Source: Pseudopithomyces maydicus | Lineage: Eukaryota > Ascomycota > Dothideomycetes > Pleosporales > Didymosphaeriaceae | Assembly (NCBI GenBank): GCA_026873275.1 | Contig: JANTUC010000003.1 | Span: 558,001-622,000, forward strand | DNA length: 64,000 bases | Direction of reading: 5' to 3' | Shown here: positions 13,040 through 23,600 of the stretch, one piece after another | Layout of the letters: the number at the start of each line of letters is the position of its first letter | Numbering within the stretch: position 1 is the first letter of the stretch | Notes under the pieces: generated by a model | Databases searched by the model: none | Told to the model about the DNA's origin: nothing | Seen by the model: the letters and a program-made list of their open reading frames with translations, nothing else | Made by a program: the position numbers and the translations under genes

Positions 13040-13158
13040 ACATACAACAGTGGGGATTCGCTAGTGGTCACCCACCTAACTACTAATCCACCGGTATCTT
13101 GCTTAAGTACCGCTGAGCGAACGGGAAGCGCTGTATTCAAGATCCTTTGGTCGTATGT
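13040..13158 (-). rRNA. 5S ribosomal RNA (dispersed copy, possibly diverged)
   Basis: The minus strand reads ACATACGACC at its 5' end and GTTGTATGT at its 3' end. These pair over nine positions (one G-U), forming helix I of 5S rRNA, and the length is 119 nt, as expected. Internal landmarks of fungal 5S rRNA are in order: CTTCCCGTTCGCTCAGC, GGTACTTAAGC, TAGTAGTTAGGTGGGTGACC and AGCGAATCCC. A T5 run follows directly (plus strand 13035-13039), as for a pol III terminator. Single dispersed 5S copies are normal in Pezizomycotina. Two transitions relative to the usual fungal sequence (GTTAGGT for GTTGGGT, CTAGCG for CCAGCG) leave open a mildly diverged variant or pseudogene. Confidence 0.9.
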
Positions 13159-13398
13159 GACATCAGATGATTAGAATGAAACATATCAATTCGCTCATCA
13201 TGAGTGTATTCAGACAGAAAAAATAGATCGATTCATGTTGAAATATTCCCCATTGTTCTCGTGATCTCGTGGATATCCATTGTTCGCTCGCTTTGCTTCT
13301 CAACCCAACTCATCAACGTCTTTACTCGTGACGAGCTTCCAAGAACCCTCGTTCCCTTTCGTTCCCTTCCGTTCCCATGCGCCATGATGTTTCTCTAC
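13159..13398. other. Spacer between 5S rRNA and the SDR gene
   Basis: The spacer holds the upstream side of the 5S gene and the 3' flank of the SDR gene, both read on the minus strand. Repeated TTCCCTTTCGTTCCC-like tracts lie near 13349-13376. No gene is seen. Confidence 0.6.
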
Positions 13399-14205
13399 TT
13401 ACTGCGACGAGCCACCCGAAATAGTGATGACTTGTCCGTTTATCCACCCTCCGTCTTCGCTGGCCAGGAAAGCTACCACCCTCGCGACGTCCTCTGGAAC
13501 AGCACACCTCCCAAGAGGGCAGTGACTCGCCATCAGGTTCTCGATCTTTTCCGCAGGCCACTCGGGGGTTCCCCCTGGGATGTAGTGCCACGCATTTGAA
13601 GTGAACATGTCGCTCTTGATACCGCCGGGTGCCACGCCGTTGACTGTGATACCGCGCTTTCCAAAGTCGGTCGCAAACGCCTTGATGAACCCGATGACCG
13701 CCATCTTCGACCCGTTGTACAGCGCGTGGTCCTTGACGCCCAGTAGCCCCGCCGCAATGGACGACATCAGAATGATACGCCCGTTATCCTCAATGTGCTT
13801 GTACGCCGTCTGGCCGACGAAAAACTGCGCCCGCGCATTAAGGTTGAAAACATGGTCATACTTCTCCTCGGTGATCTCCTCCGTCTTATCCCACGACTCG
13901 GTGCCAGAGTTCGACATGACGATGTCGATCCTGCCGAAGGCTTGCTTGGCTTCTGCGAAGAGGCGCTCGATCTCAGAGAGCTTGGACACGTCGGCGCGGA
14001 TGGCAACGGCCTTGGCGCCATTGTTGAATCCTTCGATGGTCTTGACGACTTCCTGGGCGGGGCCTTCGCTCGAGACGTAGTTTACGACGACGGAGGCGCC
14101 GCGCTTGCCGAGCTCGATGGCACAGCCGCGGCCGATGCCTCGGCCGGCGCCGGTGACGAGGGCAACTTTGCCTTCGAGGGAGGCGGTGGGGACGTTGATG
14201 ACCAT
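13399..14205 (-). CDS. Short-chain dehydrogenase/reductase, hydroxynaphthalene reductase-like
   Basis: This is an intronless frame of 268 residues, the usual size of classical SDRs. The N-terminal NADP-binding motif is VTGAGRGIGRG (about residues 18-28), the dinucleotide-site NSG motif is at about 100, and the catalytic residues are Ser (MSSIAAG) with YNGSK. The motif VAPGGIKSDMF and the end GQVITISGGSSQ are typical of the family. It closely resembles fungal tri- and tetrahydroxynaphthalene reductases of DHN-melanin synthesis and the versicolorin reductase group, which reduce polyhydroxynaphthalenes or related polyketides with NADPH. No polyketide synthase or scytalone dehydratase lies nearby, so the true substrate is open. 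The start MVINVPTASLEGKVALVTG places the Rossmann fold correctly. Confidence 0.9.
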   Translation of the reverse strand: MVINVPTASLEGKVALVTGAGRGIGRGCAIELGKRGASVVVNYVSSEGPAQEVVKTIEGFNNGAKAVAIRADVSKLSEIERLFAEAKQAFGRIDIVMSNSGTESWDKTEEITEEKYDHVFNLNARAQFFVGQTAYKHIEDNGRIILMSSIAAGLLGVKDHALYNGSKMAVIGFIKAFATDFGKRGITVNGVAPGGIKSDMFTSNAWHYIPGGTPEWPAEKIENLMASHCPLGRCAVPEDVARVVAFLASEDGGWINGQVITISGGSSQ

Positions 14206-15121
14206 TTTGGAGGGGGAAACCTGTCACGTGCCGGTTGTTGAAGTGTAGGTGAAGGTGATGGTCTGGAGAATGATGGAGTGTTGACTTGGAAACTTCGACG
14301 AGCTGCAGAAGCGTTGCAAACGCGGAGAAAGAAGCCTGGGGTATCGAACACGACGAACAAGTTGCGATGCAAATAGACAACTCTGCGGTTGTGGTGCTCG
14401 CCTTCGCATATAAAGTCAGGCAAGTCGGCATTGTGTGCTACACGGACATGGGGCGGGGATCCGGCGCCGGCACATCAGCCTTGTGAGACAGACTATTCAG
14501 GAACGGCTCTTTCGGTATTCTTAGCATTGCCGGTTTCTGCTTCAAAATCCTCTCCATGGCCGGAGTGTTGAACTCGGAACGGGGAGGGTGGTAGAATCGG
14601 AGGTCGGATGAGGGGCCATTGGTCGACTCTCCGAGGGTGAAGGCTCCACGTTGGACGGTTTCTCTCGTGGTCCAATTCCTGACTCTTGTTCAAGCAAAGC
14701 GCATGGTGGAAACTCGGTCTTGAAGTCAATTTCGAGCGTGGGCAGCAGCGTTGTGTGAACGGTTCCGTGGCGCGGCTACGGAAGCTATGGCGGGCTGCAT
14801 CATAGGATAGCTGGTATGACACGCATGATGCAGCCTCGTTGGTGGGCGTCCAGTGATGTTGCCACGAGCTTTGAACTTTGAGCTTTGAGCTCTCCTGGCA
14901 ACCTGGACGCAGGGACGTGAACTGAGATGATCCAGGAATCGTCCTCGTGGGACCATCGTCACTCCTCTCTCACGTGGCCCAAGCTCTCGACTCTCAACGC
15001 GGATTCGGGAGGCTAATCACGTCAATCCACGTCAATGCGCTTGTACATCCCACTCCGCATATACAGACCCCACATAAACAAACATTTCCTCCACAACCTC
15101 CGCACATTCCAAAGAGCAGCT
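14206..15121. other. Divergent promoter region, SDR / SurE
   Basis: These 0.9 kb separate two divergently transcribed genes. An ATATAAAG stretch lies near 14408. Two CACGTCAAT-type direct repeats lie at about 15018-15035, near the SurE-type gene. No credible ORF is present. Confidence 0.6.
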
Positions 15122-16277
15122 ATGCATATTCTTGTAAGCCATTGTCACATGTCTTCTTGTCTGCCCAGTCGTAACCCGAGTAGATCACAAACGACGATGG
15201 CCCGCCGTCAGACCAGTCGTCGCCTTACGTGCATTCGCTGGGTTCGTACTTCTTCCTGTTGACTCTTGCACGAATTGCGCCTGACAGTGACCAGTTTCGA
15301 CCCTCCAGTCGCACGGCCACACCGTCTCCGTCGTACTCCCGCACACGCAACGCTCGTGGATAGGCAAAGCGCATCTCGTCGGCCACTCGATCAAGCCCAC
15401 CTACTTTCGTCCCCAACCGCTCCGCAGCGAGAACGGCCGACTGCTGAACAGCGGAATCACCTCTACCCGCCCTCTTCCCGACTCCTCCACCGACGAAGAA
15501 TGGATACTGGTGGACAGCACACCTGCATCATGCGTTCAGATTGGTCTCTACCACTACTTCGAGAAGAGAGGCCCGATTGACTTGGTCGTGTCGGGCCCCA
15601 ACTATGGCAGAAACAGTACGGCAGTCTTCAGTCTGAGTAGCGGCACAATTGGCGGAGCAATGGAAGCAGCCGTGTGCGGAAAGAAGGCGATAGCTCTGTC
15701 GTACGCCTTCTTCGACCGGAACCACGACGCGGGAATCATAACGGGAGCCTCCGAGCTCTCTGCCCGCCTGATACAACACCTCTTCGACAACTGGAACCCC
15801 GACACGCATCTCTATTCTGTCAATGTCCCCCTGGTCGAAAACGTAGGCCAAAAGAAGATCCTCTACACAAACATGCTGCAGAACGCCTGGAAATCTGGCT
15901 CGTGTTTCCAGCCGATCGAAGTACCTTCCGAGAGCGATGAATCGCCATCGGACATCGAGGCCCAGATCCGGAGACAGGAAGAGAAGCTGGGACGAAAGGA
16001 GCTGTTGGGCGGGGAATCCGGCGGTGAGAGCGGAAGAGAGACACCGGTGGGTGGACACATACGGTACACACACAAGCACTTCAAGTGGGCGCCGAGATTC
16101 AAAGACGTGTACGAGAGCGTGGAGCAGAGCGAACCTGGTAACGATGGTTGGGCTGTCGCGCAGGGTTATACCAGCGTGACGCCGTTGAGAGCGAACTTCA
16201 TGCACACGCCTGGAGAATTCAATGGGGAGATCACACTGGACAATGTTGGGAAGGGCAATGTCCCGCAAGAGATTTAG
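15122..16277 (+). CDS. SurE-type survival protein / acid phosphatase-nucleotidase
   Basis: The predicted product has 350 residues, from exons 15122-15133, 15184-15241 and 15295-16277. The first exon codes only for MHIL and the second begins ITNDDG, so splicing rebuilds the family's N-terminal motif with the metal-binding Asp pair. Further landmarks are VSGPNYGRN and SSGTIGGAMEA, which line the active site of SurE phosphatases. SurE proteins hydrolyse nucleoside monophosphates and other phosphate esters with a divalent metal. The C-terminal 120 residues are polar and end with a stop after NVGKGNVPQEI. Many fungal relatives (Pby1 type) carry a C-terminal tubulin-tyrosine-ligase-like domain; none is visible here. 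No signal peptide is seen, so the enzyme is probably cytosolic. Confidence 0.88.
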
Positions 16278-16706
16278 CTATGATGGTTTATGGCATTGAT
16301 TAATGAGGTTACGAACCATATCCGGGCTGGGGGTGTAGATGATCGAGAATAAGACGAGCTATTCATGAGTATACGTATCCGCATAGAAAAAATGGTAATG
16401 ACAATGCTTGTACCCATCTCATACGGGCTAGTGTAAAGGCATTGTGAATCTTCGATTGTATCCTCCTGCATTGTGCAATTCTGTATCCAGGCTAATACCT
16501 CATTTCGTAGTGAGGCGAAGAAGATCTACTTTGAGATCTTTGCGATCGAACAGTTCCTTCGTCTGATAACCTCCAAACGGTGCGCTTGTCGGAACATGAA
16601 TTCCGAAGCTCGGAACATGCGCGTGCGGGGAAAGAGACGGCAATCAATCCCAATTATATTTATCAAGTCTCTCTTCAATTAATTTACCTCATAAATAAAT
16701 TCCAGG
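16278..16706. other. Intergenic region
   Basis: This spacer lies between two same-strand genes. It is AT-rich near 16650-16700 (tttaccTCATAAATAAATT just before the next start). No further feature is seen. Confidence 0.6.
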
Positions 16707-17515
16707 ATGGCTCCTATACTTGTTACCGCGAGAATTGTGTGCTCCAGCAAGGAAGCAAGAAAAACTGTACGCCAACCTTCGTCTTTTCCACTGCCGAGGC
16801 CTATCAATGCATTACACAGAACGGCAATCTGATCACCCACAGGTTCTCGACGCGTTCCATAAAATCATAGAGTTTACACAACCCCATGAACCGGAGGTTC
16901 TTCGTTATGTCGCGACCCTCCCAAAGGACGACACCACAGGCACGGTTCTGTACATGATCGAGGAGTATGTACCTACCTACATACATATTTGACAACGCAC
17001 CAAAACGAATCCCCACTGAACAAATCAGATACGCAAACCAAGCCGCCAGCGACGCCCATCTCGCCACCCAACCCGTCCAAGACCTCATTCACCTCTTCAG
17101 CACCACCTCCGTCCTCGCACAGCCCCCCGAAGTGCACACCAGCACCGTGACATCCTCCAAAGTATGCTCTCCATCCCCAGCAATCTCCACCAATCCTGCC
17201 ATCGTCCTCGCGGATTTCGAGTATAAGCCTGGGACCGTTGCCAATGCATTGAAGGGCTGGGACGAGGTGGTGAAGTATGTATCAAAGAACGAGTATTGGA
17301 CGAGGGGGTATACGGTGGGGGAGGAGAAGGAGAAGAGTACGGTGAGGACGGTGGAGACGTATGAGAGTTGGGAGTTTTTGGAGAAGGTGCATTTGAAGAG
17401 CGGGGCGGTGGGTATGAATCAGGAGCAGAATGGGAGGGACAGGGTGGGTAGTGGGGAGGTGAGGGTTGTGGCTGTTGATGGGTTTTTGGGGAGGGAAGGG
17501 AAAGCGAAGCTGTAG
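16707..17515 (+). CDS. ABM (antibiotic biosynthesis monooxygenase)-type dimeric alpha-beta barrel protein
   Basis: The predicted product has 222 residues, from exons 16707-16766, 16843-16964 and 17029-17515, with donors GTACGC and GTATGT and phases that restore one frame. The first half has the ABM pattern: a strand (APILVTARIVCSS), a helix with FHKIIEFTQPHEP, a strand LRYVATLPKD, then EEYANQAASDAHLATQPVQDL. A second half of similar size contains a partner-like domain (ADFEYKPGTVANALKGW, then VETYESWEFLEKVHLKS). Such proteins are small cytosolic oxygenases or binding proteins acting without metal or flavin, with substrates mostly unknown. Tandem-ABM proteins of this size are common in Dothideomycetes and Eurotiomycetes. 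The substrate cannot be predicted. Confidence 0.8.
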
Positions 17516-18050
17516 AGTTATAGAATCTATGTTCTATGAGTAGGAATACCATTTACAAAGGCAGATTCAGCTATGCCTGGGTCAAGACTCGTTGATTTAT
17601 GCGTGTCGGTCAATCGTCGTCGTTCAGCTTGAAGGAACGGTACGAGTTGTTGATGTCTTTCGAAGACTTGTTTCCCCAGAGTCGGAGCCACGCTGGGTTT
17701 CAAATGGTTAACGAAAAAGATTCAACGGGTAGATACGTTTGTGGGCACTTGATACAGGTGAGTATTTCTTGATTAGGGCTGAGTAAGACATTGCCACGCA
17801 TTGTTACGACATGAAATATAATCTCGCCATACAATAAACACGTAACACAGCACCTTTCACAATTCCCTATCATCATATTATGACACAATGTATCCCTTGA
17901 TAATTATAAATATTTCTGAAGAATCGTTTTCAAATAGTCACCGAACTCGGAACAGTCAACAGCTCGCTTCGATCAACACCAATCTAAGCCTTTCTTTTCC
18001 AGAGCAACTTCAACGGTAAAACAAAAGTCACTTACATTCTCACCCTGAAA
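17516..18050. other. Intergenic region
   Basis: This is AT-rich spacer with ATTATAAATATT near 17900-17911, a possible TATA region for the BTB-like gene. No other feature is recognised. Confidence 0.55.
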
Positions 18051-19298
18051 ATGTCTATCTTCCCTTCCTCTACTTTCCAGCTCGACAAGGACGTGACTGG
18101 TCCATTGCCCGAGCCTCGTAAAGATGATGAAATGATTCTTTTCCACAAGGGCCGCAAGGACGCGTCCCGAAATGACGCCGGCACTTGGGAGTACGTAGTC
18201 GACCGGTCAGTCCTGATCTCAACCTCCCAGTTGTTTCTGGGCCAATTCCATGAAAAAATCGAGGAGATCATGGTAATTTGGCCAGAGTCCTGCACAGTGT
18301 CCGTCTACTTTGACTGGCTCTACACTCGAACTGTTAAGCGCATCTCTGATACTGATCGAGCCAAGTATCAGCAAATCGCACGTTCTGTGCTCCAATACCC
18401 CAAGGAGTCCTTGAGGCATTATGCACCAGTAGTGAAGGACATCCACCTCCTGATCAGCTTGTGGATCTTTGGTTCCTTCATCAAGGATCCTACGTTCTGT
18501 GACACAGTGATTGACATGCTGAACACCATTTTGAATATGAGCTTCGATCATAGTCATGACTACAATGACGGTAAGCTTGCCCGCGATACCTTCATTGCCT
18601 TCCTGAATGTTTCCGTCATCGAGGGAATTTGGTCGCGCACTGCTCCAGGGGCTAAGCTTCGGGCTTTTGTCATCGATAGAATCCTCATGGATGGCACAGC
18701 AGAAGACTTCAAGAGGTTTAACAGGTTTTGCGGCGAGTCCAATGTGGATGCCAATCTCGATCCTGCTGACGAACATTATGCAGTAGTCAAGAGACTCACC
18801 CTCTACCTATCGCAGTTCGTCAAGGAGCTTAACGATGCTCGCGGGTGCATTATCCACGTCTCCCAGCTGCCTGGAGATATACAACACCTTTACTATCAGG
18901 AACATGTGTTCGTGCCCCTCCCGCCGTACGCCCCTGAAGTGATCGGTCGAGTCCCCATAGAGCTCACTCCTCAGGTCTCTCCTTATCCCCCTTATAATGA
19001 GTTCGTGACTAAGCCGCCCCAGCCGGCCATGTCACTTGGGGAATTGAGCGTCGTGGAGCGCGAGAACTTCTTCCGCGCGGTGTACGGAACAGGAACAACG
19101 ATCCTTCGTCCCGCTCACGTAGTTGCAAACAAGAACCGTTCCAACGAATTGACCGGCATGGTGACCCGCGGCCCGCACGTCGAGATCCAGCAAGCCAACC
19201 CGAGCTGTGCGTACCATGAGCACGTGGGCAGTGCCACTTGCTACCTCCGCGGTCAACGCTTCGAACGTTGCCAGCCGGTGCAAGAGAAGAGTAGCTAA
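18051..19298 (+). CDS. BTB/POZ-like fungal protein of unknown function
   Basis: This is a single-exon frame of 415 residues. The region from about residue 25 to 130 (MILFHKGRKDASRND, then WEYVVDRSVLISTSQLF, then SVYFDWLYTRTV) has the pattern of a diverged BTB/POZ fold as found in large lineage-specific families of filamentous ascomycetes. The middle is helical with many Leu, Ile and Phe. The C-terminal 120 residues are Pro-rich (VPLPPYAPEV) and probably disordered. BTB proteins usually act as dimeric adaptors, often to cullin-3; no partner domain is visible. Directly after the stop lies a decayed copy of the last 80-90 bp of the gene. The gene borders gene-poor DNA. Confidence 0.75.
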   Translation: MSIFPSSTFQLDKDVTGPLPEPRKDDEMILFHKGRKDASRNDAGTWEYVVDRSVLISTSQLFLGQFHEKIEEIMVIWPESCTVSVYFDWLYTRTVKRISDTDRAKYQQIARSVLQYPKESLRHYAPVVKDIHLLISLWIFGSFIKDPTFCDTVIDMLNTILNMSFDHSHDYNDGKLARDTFIAFLNVSVIEGIWSRTAPGAKLRAFVIDRILMDGTAEDFKRFNRFCGESNVDANLDPADEHYAVVKRLTLYLSQFVKELNDARGCIIHVSQLPGDIQHLYYQEHVFVPLPPYAPEVIGRVPIELTPQVSPYPPYNEFVTKPPQPAMSLGELSVVERENFFRAVYGTGTTILRPAHVVANKNRSNELTGMVTRGPHVEIQQANPSCAYHEHVGSATCYLRGQRFERCQPVQEKSS

Positions 19299-19402
19299 GA
19301 ATTTTCCACCTCGCATAAGCACGTAGGGGATAGTACTTGACACTTCCGCGGTCAACGATTTATCATTTCCAGCCAGTAAAGAAGGAGTAGGTTAAAAATC
19401 CT
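19219..19402 (+). repeat. Degenerate tandem duplication of the BTB gene's 3' end
   Basis: The last part of the coding sequence (19219-19310) recurs in diverged form at 19318-19402. The best match is the 13-mer TCCGCGGTCAACG at 19246-19258 and 19345-19357, an offset of 99 bp. Matching flanks are AGCACGTGGG / AGCACGTAGG before it and TTGCCAGCCGGT / TTTCCAGCCAGT after it. The second copy lies outside the frame after the stop and has small gaps. Confidence 0.75.
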
Positions 19403-19735
19403 CGACTGGCATTAGCCCTTCATTTTATCATTATCACTTTCCTCAATAAGCTTATCACTACAACATATCTTATCCCCAAACCAATATCTTATCATATCCC
19501 CAAACCAAATGTCTAATCATATGCTAGAAATTTAAACTGGATCATGTCAAGCTCGTCAAATTCCAAATTGCAGTGAAGTTAAAAATCTGTTGTTTCATGA
19601 GAAATGGTCGTACAAGGGCCACGTGATTGCGTGGAAAGCGCGTGTTAGTTATGACATCATCACTTCTACACATCAGCATCTCATCTTAATAGTCTATCAA
19701 TTACATCCGTCATTCCTCATGATATCACTTGAAGT
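19403..19735. other. Intergenic region
   Basis: This is AT-rich spacer with a short direct repeat, (T)ATCCCCAAACCAA, at about 19470-19508. No gene is seen. Confidence 0.55.
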
Positions 19736-20669
19736 TTGTTTCCAATGATTTTCCACAAAATTACCTGTGCTCGCGTCCTAACATTAACACGCACATTCAC
19801 ATCCACAACTGCTGCGGCCATGCTTTCACATACCAACACGAACAGTGCAGATTACATATCCCAAGCGCCGATACGCAAGCACATTCCGCGACACAAGTCA
19901 TGGCCATATACCGAGGACGACTTCTCGCGGTCTGATGAGAGGGACGACGATAACTTTTATGACCAACCACGCTACGTCGCGCATATTGACGACGGGGCTA
20001 TCGCACGCCTGACCACATATTTCGACACTGTAATCCCTCGAAAAGGCCGTGTCCTTGATTTCTGTACCTCGTGGCATTCTTGGTATCCCGATGATCGCGT
20101 GTCTGCGGTACAAAATGAAGAGCTTAAGGTGTACGGCATAGGCATGAACAAACCAGAACTGGAAAAAAACCAGCTATTCAAAAGTCACCCGGGGCGCGCA
20201 TTGGTTTTGGATTTGAACAAGAATCCTGATATTCGCGCACAATTCCCGAAAGATGAGAGTGGAGAATTGCTACGTTTTGACACAGCAACGTGTACGGTTA
20301 GCATTGATTATTTGAACAAACCGGTTGAGGTTCTTAGCAGTTTGAGAGAATGCATGAATCGGGACGGTAAAGTCCATCTTATCATCAGTAATCGCTGCTT
20401 TCCTACCAAGGCAGTGAAAATCTGGCTCGAACTTGACACGGACGAACGATTACAGCTTGTTGGAGGTATGTAGCTGATTGAATTCCCTGAAGGCTGTGCA
20501 TTAATCAGCCGTAGACTATTTGCATTTCGCCGGCTGGAAAGATATCGAAATTATTGACTTGAGCGCAAGAGACGAGCAAGGTAGTGCGACCCAAGGAAAA
20601 GGCATTTTAGGCTTTCTACGACTGCAACATATGGATCCACTCTGGGTCGTTCGAGGAACAAAAGAATAA
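19736..20669 (+). CDS. SAM-dependent methyltransferase-like protein, possibly mitochondrial
   Basis: The predicted product has 294 residues, from exons 19736-20465 and 20515-20669 with one 49-nt intron (GTATGT donor, CGTAG acceptor). Recognisable blocks are GRVLDFCTSWHSWYP at the motif I position, VYGIGMNKPELEKN, TATCTVSIDYLNKPVEVL, ISNRCFPTKAVKIW, and after the intron DYLHFAGWKDIEI. These belong to a type 11-like methyltransferase family found in bacteria, plants and fungi with unknown substrate. The glycine-rich SAM loop is not canonical (DFCTSW), as is usual in this family. The first ATG adds an N-terminus rich in Arg, Thr and Ala without acids, which could be a mitochondrial presequence; a second in-frame ATG at 19820 is possible. 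Confidence 0.78.
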
Positions 20670-23600
20670 TGTGTAGCATACCAATGGGAACGACCTTCAA
20701 TTCATTCATAAAAACTATGGTGGCATTACTTCGGCATCAGAACAGTGCGTCTGTGACTTATAGGCTGGTACGTGCAACGATAAGAAAGGCTGTCTGACCA
20801 ACGTAATGATTCGCTCGGTGGCTGTCAAAACAAGCCGGCGACCTTGCGTCTAATACGAAAGATAGATCTACAATACATAAAGCCATGCTCGCTTCACAAA
20901 CTCGAGCATTGTGATACGCATGCATGTGCTCGCCTCAATCCGCTCTCCAGCAGCGATTTGCAGTGATCGCTTAGCACAACGTGGACTTGCCGCGTGACTA
21001 GCCCATTTGGTAAACACCTCAGTTCGTCCAGCGGGACGAAATGCCAGCCATTCAGCTTCGAGACGATCACGGATCTATTCCGGCCGTTGATCAGCCTCGG
21101 CTGAACATCCTTCCCAGGCAACAGGGTGCTGAATGGTGAAAGATATCCCGCCGCCAAATTAGCTGCTCCACGACGTTTGTGCTGGTTCTAAGCAGATCAT
21201 ACGAGGGTGTCGAGGGTCGCGCGGACCAGAGGGAAAATGACGGCGACGGATCCCCTCTGGTGATTTGTCAAAGGCAACCAGGCGATTTTGGGCATAGCTC
21301 TCCGCGGACGTTGTGTGTTGGGAGGAGTCTACATGCAGGGCGAGCGGAACACCAAGAAGGGATCCGCCATGTGGACTGAAGCACCAAAACATAGTACTGG
21401 GGAATTCCTTCGCTAAATACAGTCGTGACTAATAGTCTTGTCTATCAAGTGCTCTTGCCGATAACCCAACTCGACATGTCCACCTCCTGGATGTGCATCG
21501 GCCAGTTTCGGCTGCCGTTCAGCGCGCACGCTGAATGTTCGTCGCAAGGAGGTCCTTTCGCGAACTTGTCAATGTCTAACTAACATGCTCCGCGGGAAGA
21601 TTTGCACGCTGGTTTGACGGACACTTCGCAAAACCCTTGAGCTATGGCCTTCGGATAAAATCTTAACTGTGCCCTGCATGCCAGAAATCCCCGAAGATCA
21701 ACAGGATCGTAATGGCTTGCCGAAGGGTGAGCGTTCACGCACGGAGCGATGGGTATCTACGTATGGAACTAGTTGACATCACAAAACTCGGTGATATTGA
21801 AAAGAGGAAGGTGGAGTGGTGCTGTAGTTCGACGTGAGGAGATTAACTCGTGTGACGTATCGAATAAAAGTGGCACCCACATCTCAAAGCAGGTTCCTTT
21901 CTTGACCTGTTGAATTTTTGCCGCTACTGGTAAGCTTGCTGAGATCACTTGCCCTTTGATAGCCTAATAGCAACTGACTTCTTCCTCTTGGAGCGATGTT
22001 TTCGTTTTGTCTCTTTCAAGGAATACCCATAGCAATGAAACCCGAGACGAAAGATGCTGCAAATTTAGCTATCATCAGTGAGAGAACTCCACTTGGAGCA
22101 TCAGTAGTTGTTCATATTTGGAAATTAAGTACACTTGTCTGCGTATATAGACTTGATCATTATCTTGAAATCACATCAGTTTTTTTGCATGATAGAATTG
22201 AGAGGGACCACGGCTTGAAGAATGTTGGGATATTGCATACCATGCAATATCAACTCCACTCACACAGAATCTGAACTGTTGCGACGACGTCATGAATTAT
22301 GCTTTTTCCAGCGAAGAGTACTTACTATTTGCAGGTATGAACGCCGATATTTTTCGACATGAAGATTTACCAAGAGCAAGGGCCATTGCCGGCCAGTGAC
22401 ATCGGACTCACCGTTGTCACGAATATAGTACGTATCGTTAGCCACTTCAATGTCACTCCCACGACAGACTATTACCGCTTAGCACATGCGAGCTTCCCAC
22501 AACTCACGAGGCTGGTACGAGCTATCCGCGACCTACGAGCACTGGCTCGTACCAGCCTCGTACATAAGTCGGCTAAATGTGCTACCAGCGTCTATAGCGT
22601 GGCCAACGATGTCACTTCGAGCATGGTAGCGTACTTCGCGTGCTCGTTGTGTGCATTTTGCGTCTAAACAGCCGAGCCTTTTGGGTTCGTTTATTACTCA
22701 ACTTTTCGTTCCGATCGGCCTGGTCAGACCATGGTTGATTCATAACATAGAGGGGCGCAACCATCTTGACTCGGTGGGGTATCCTTGCTGGCAGTGATAT
22801 GTACGTTTTCCGCTGTATAGCTGTAGATCAAAGATCATCTAGGAAAGTCGTATGTCTCTGTCCTAATGTGCGCATTACGCTGATTGATGGGCGTGGTGAT
22901 CATGATATTTGGAGAGGGGAGCACTGCACGGCACAGCATCATGGCTCCTGCTTTGTTGGCAGGATGCGACTGGTAGGGACATCTCCCGTCGGCCGTGCCC
23001 ATCTTATTGTTCTTCGAGTCTTCCGTGCCACGGAGAAGCCATGCTGATGGATTCTTGATTTCGCGTATTGCCGCCGATGGCGCGTGGTTTTATTCCGAAA
23101 GACTAGCAAATCAAGCAGGGCGATATCCTCGTATCTGCTGCCCATCACCGTCTGAAACAGTAAGCGGATGATGAATATCATTCTCATGGACAAATCAGGC
23201 CCTGACATGTGAAGCGATGTTCGTTCTGACGTTGCTTTCTTTTTTCTGCAGGCAGTGTAGATCTAGGGCCCCATAGACGTCAGACCCTGTTGGAGATTGC
23301 AACCCAACTGTCGGTAAGCCGTTGTGCGGACGCTGCTGGTTTAGCGGCCTTGGTTGTGGAGGACAAAGCGGTGACGGATTGGAGCGGATAATGCATCTAC
23401 AAATCTTGCTGGGAACAAATTGTGGAGACGCCGTACAACGACGGCATGTTCCTCTTTGTACAGTAGCTGTGGCCAAGGACTCAGTGGTGAGATGAGAGCT
23501 CGTTACGATCCAGCTATTTTTCGCTCTGACAGTGCAAAGGATCTGACATGCTGTCAGCCCTACATCATCACGAAATTCAGGGACCCGGTTCCCGAAACGC

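Noticed and set aside
13399..14205. A DHN-melanin gene cluster around the SDR gene
   Set aside because: No polyketide synthase, scytalone dehydratase or cluster regulator lies in the window; only the reductase-like gene is present.
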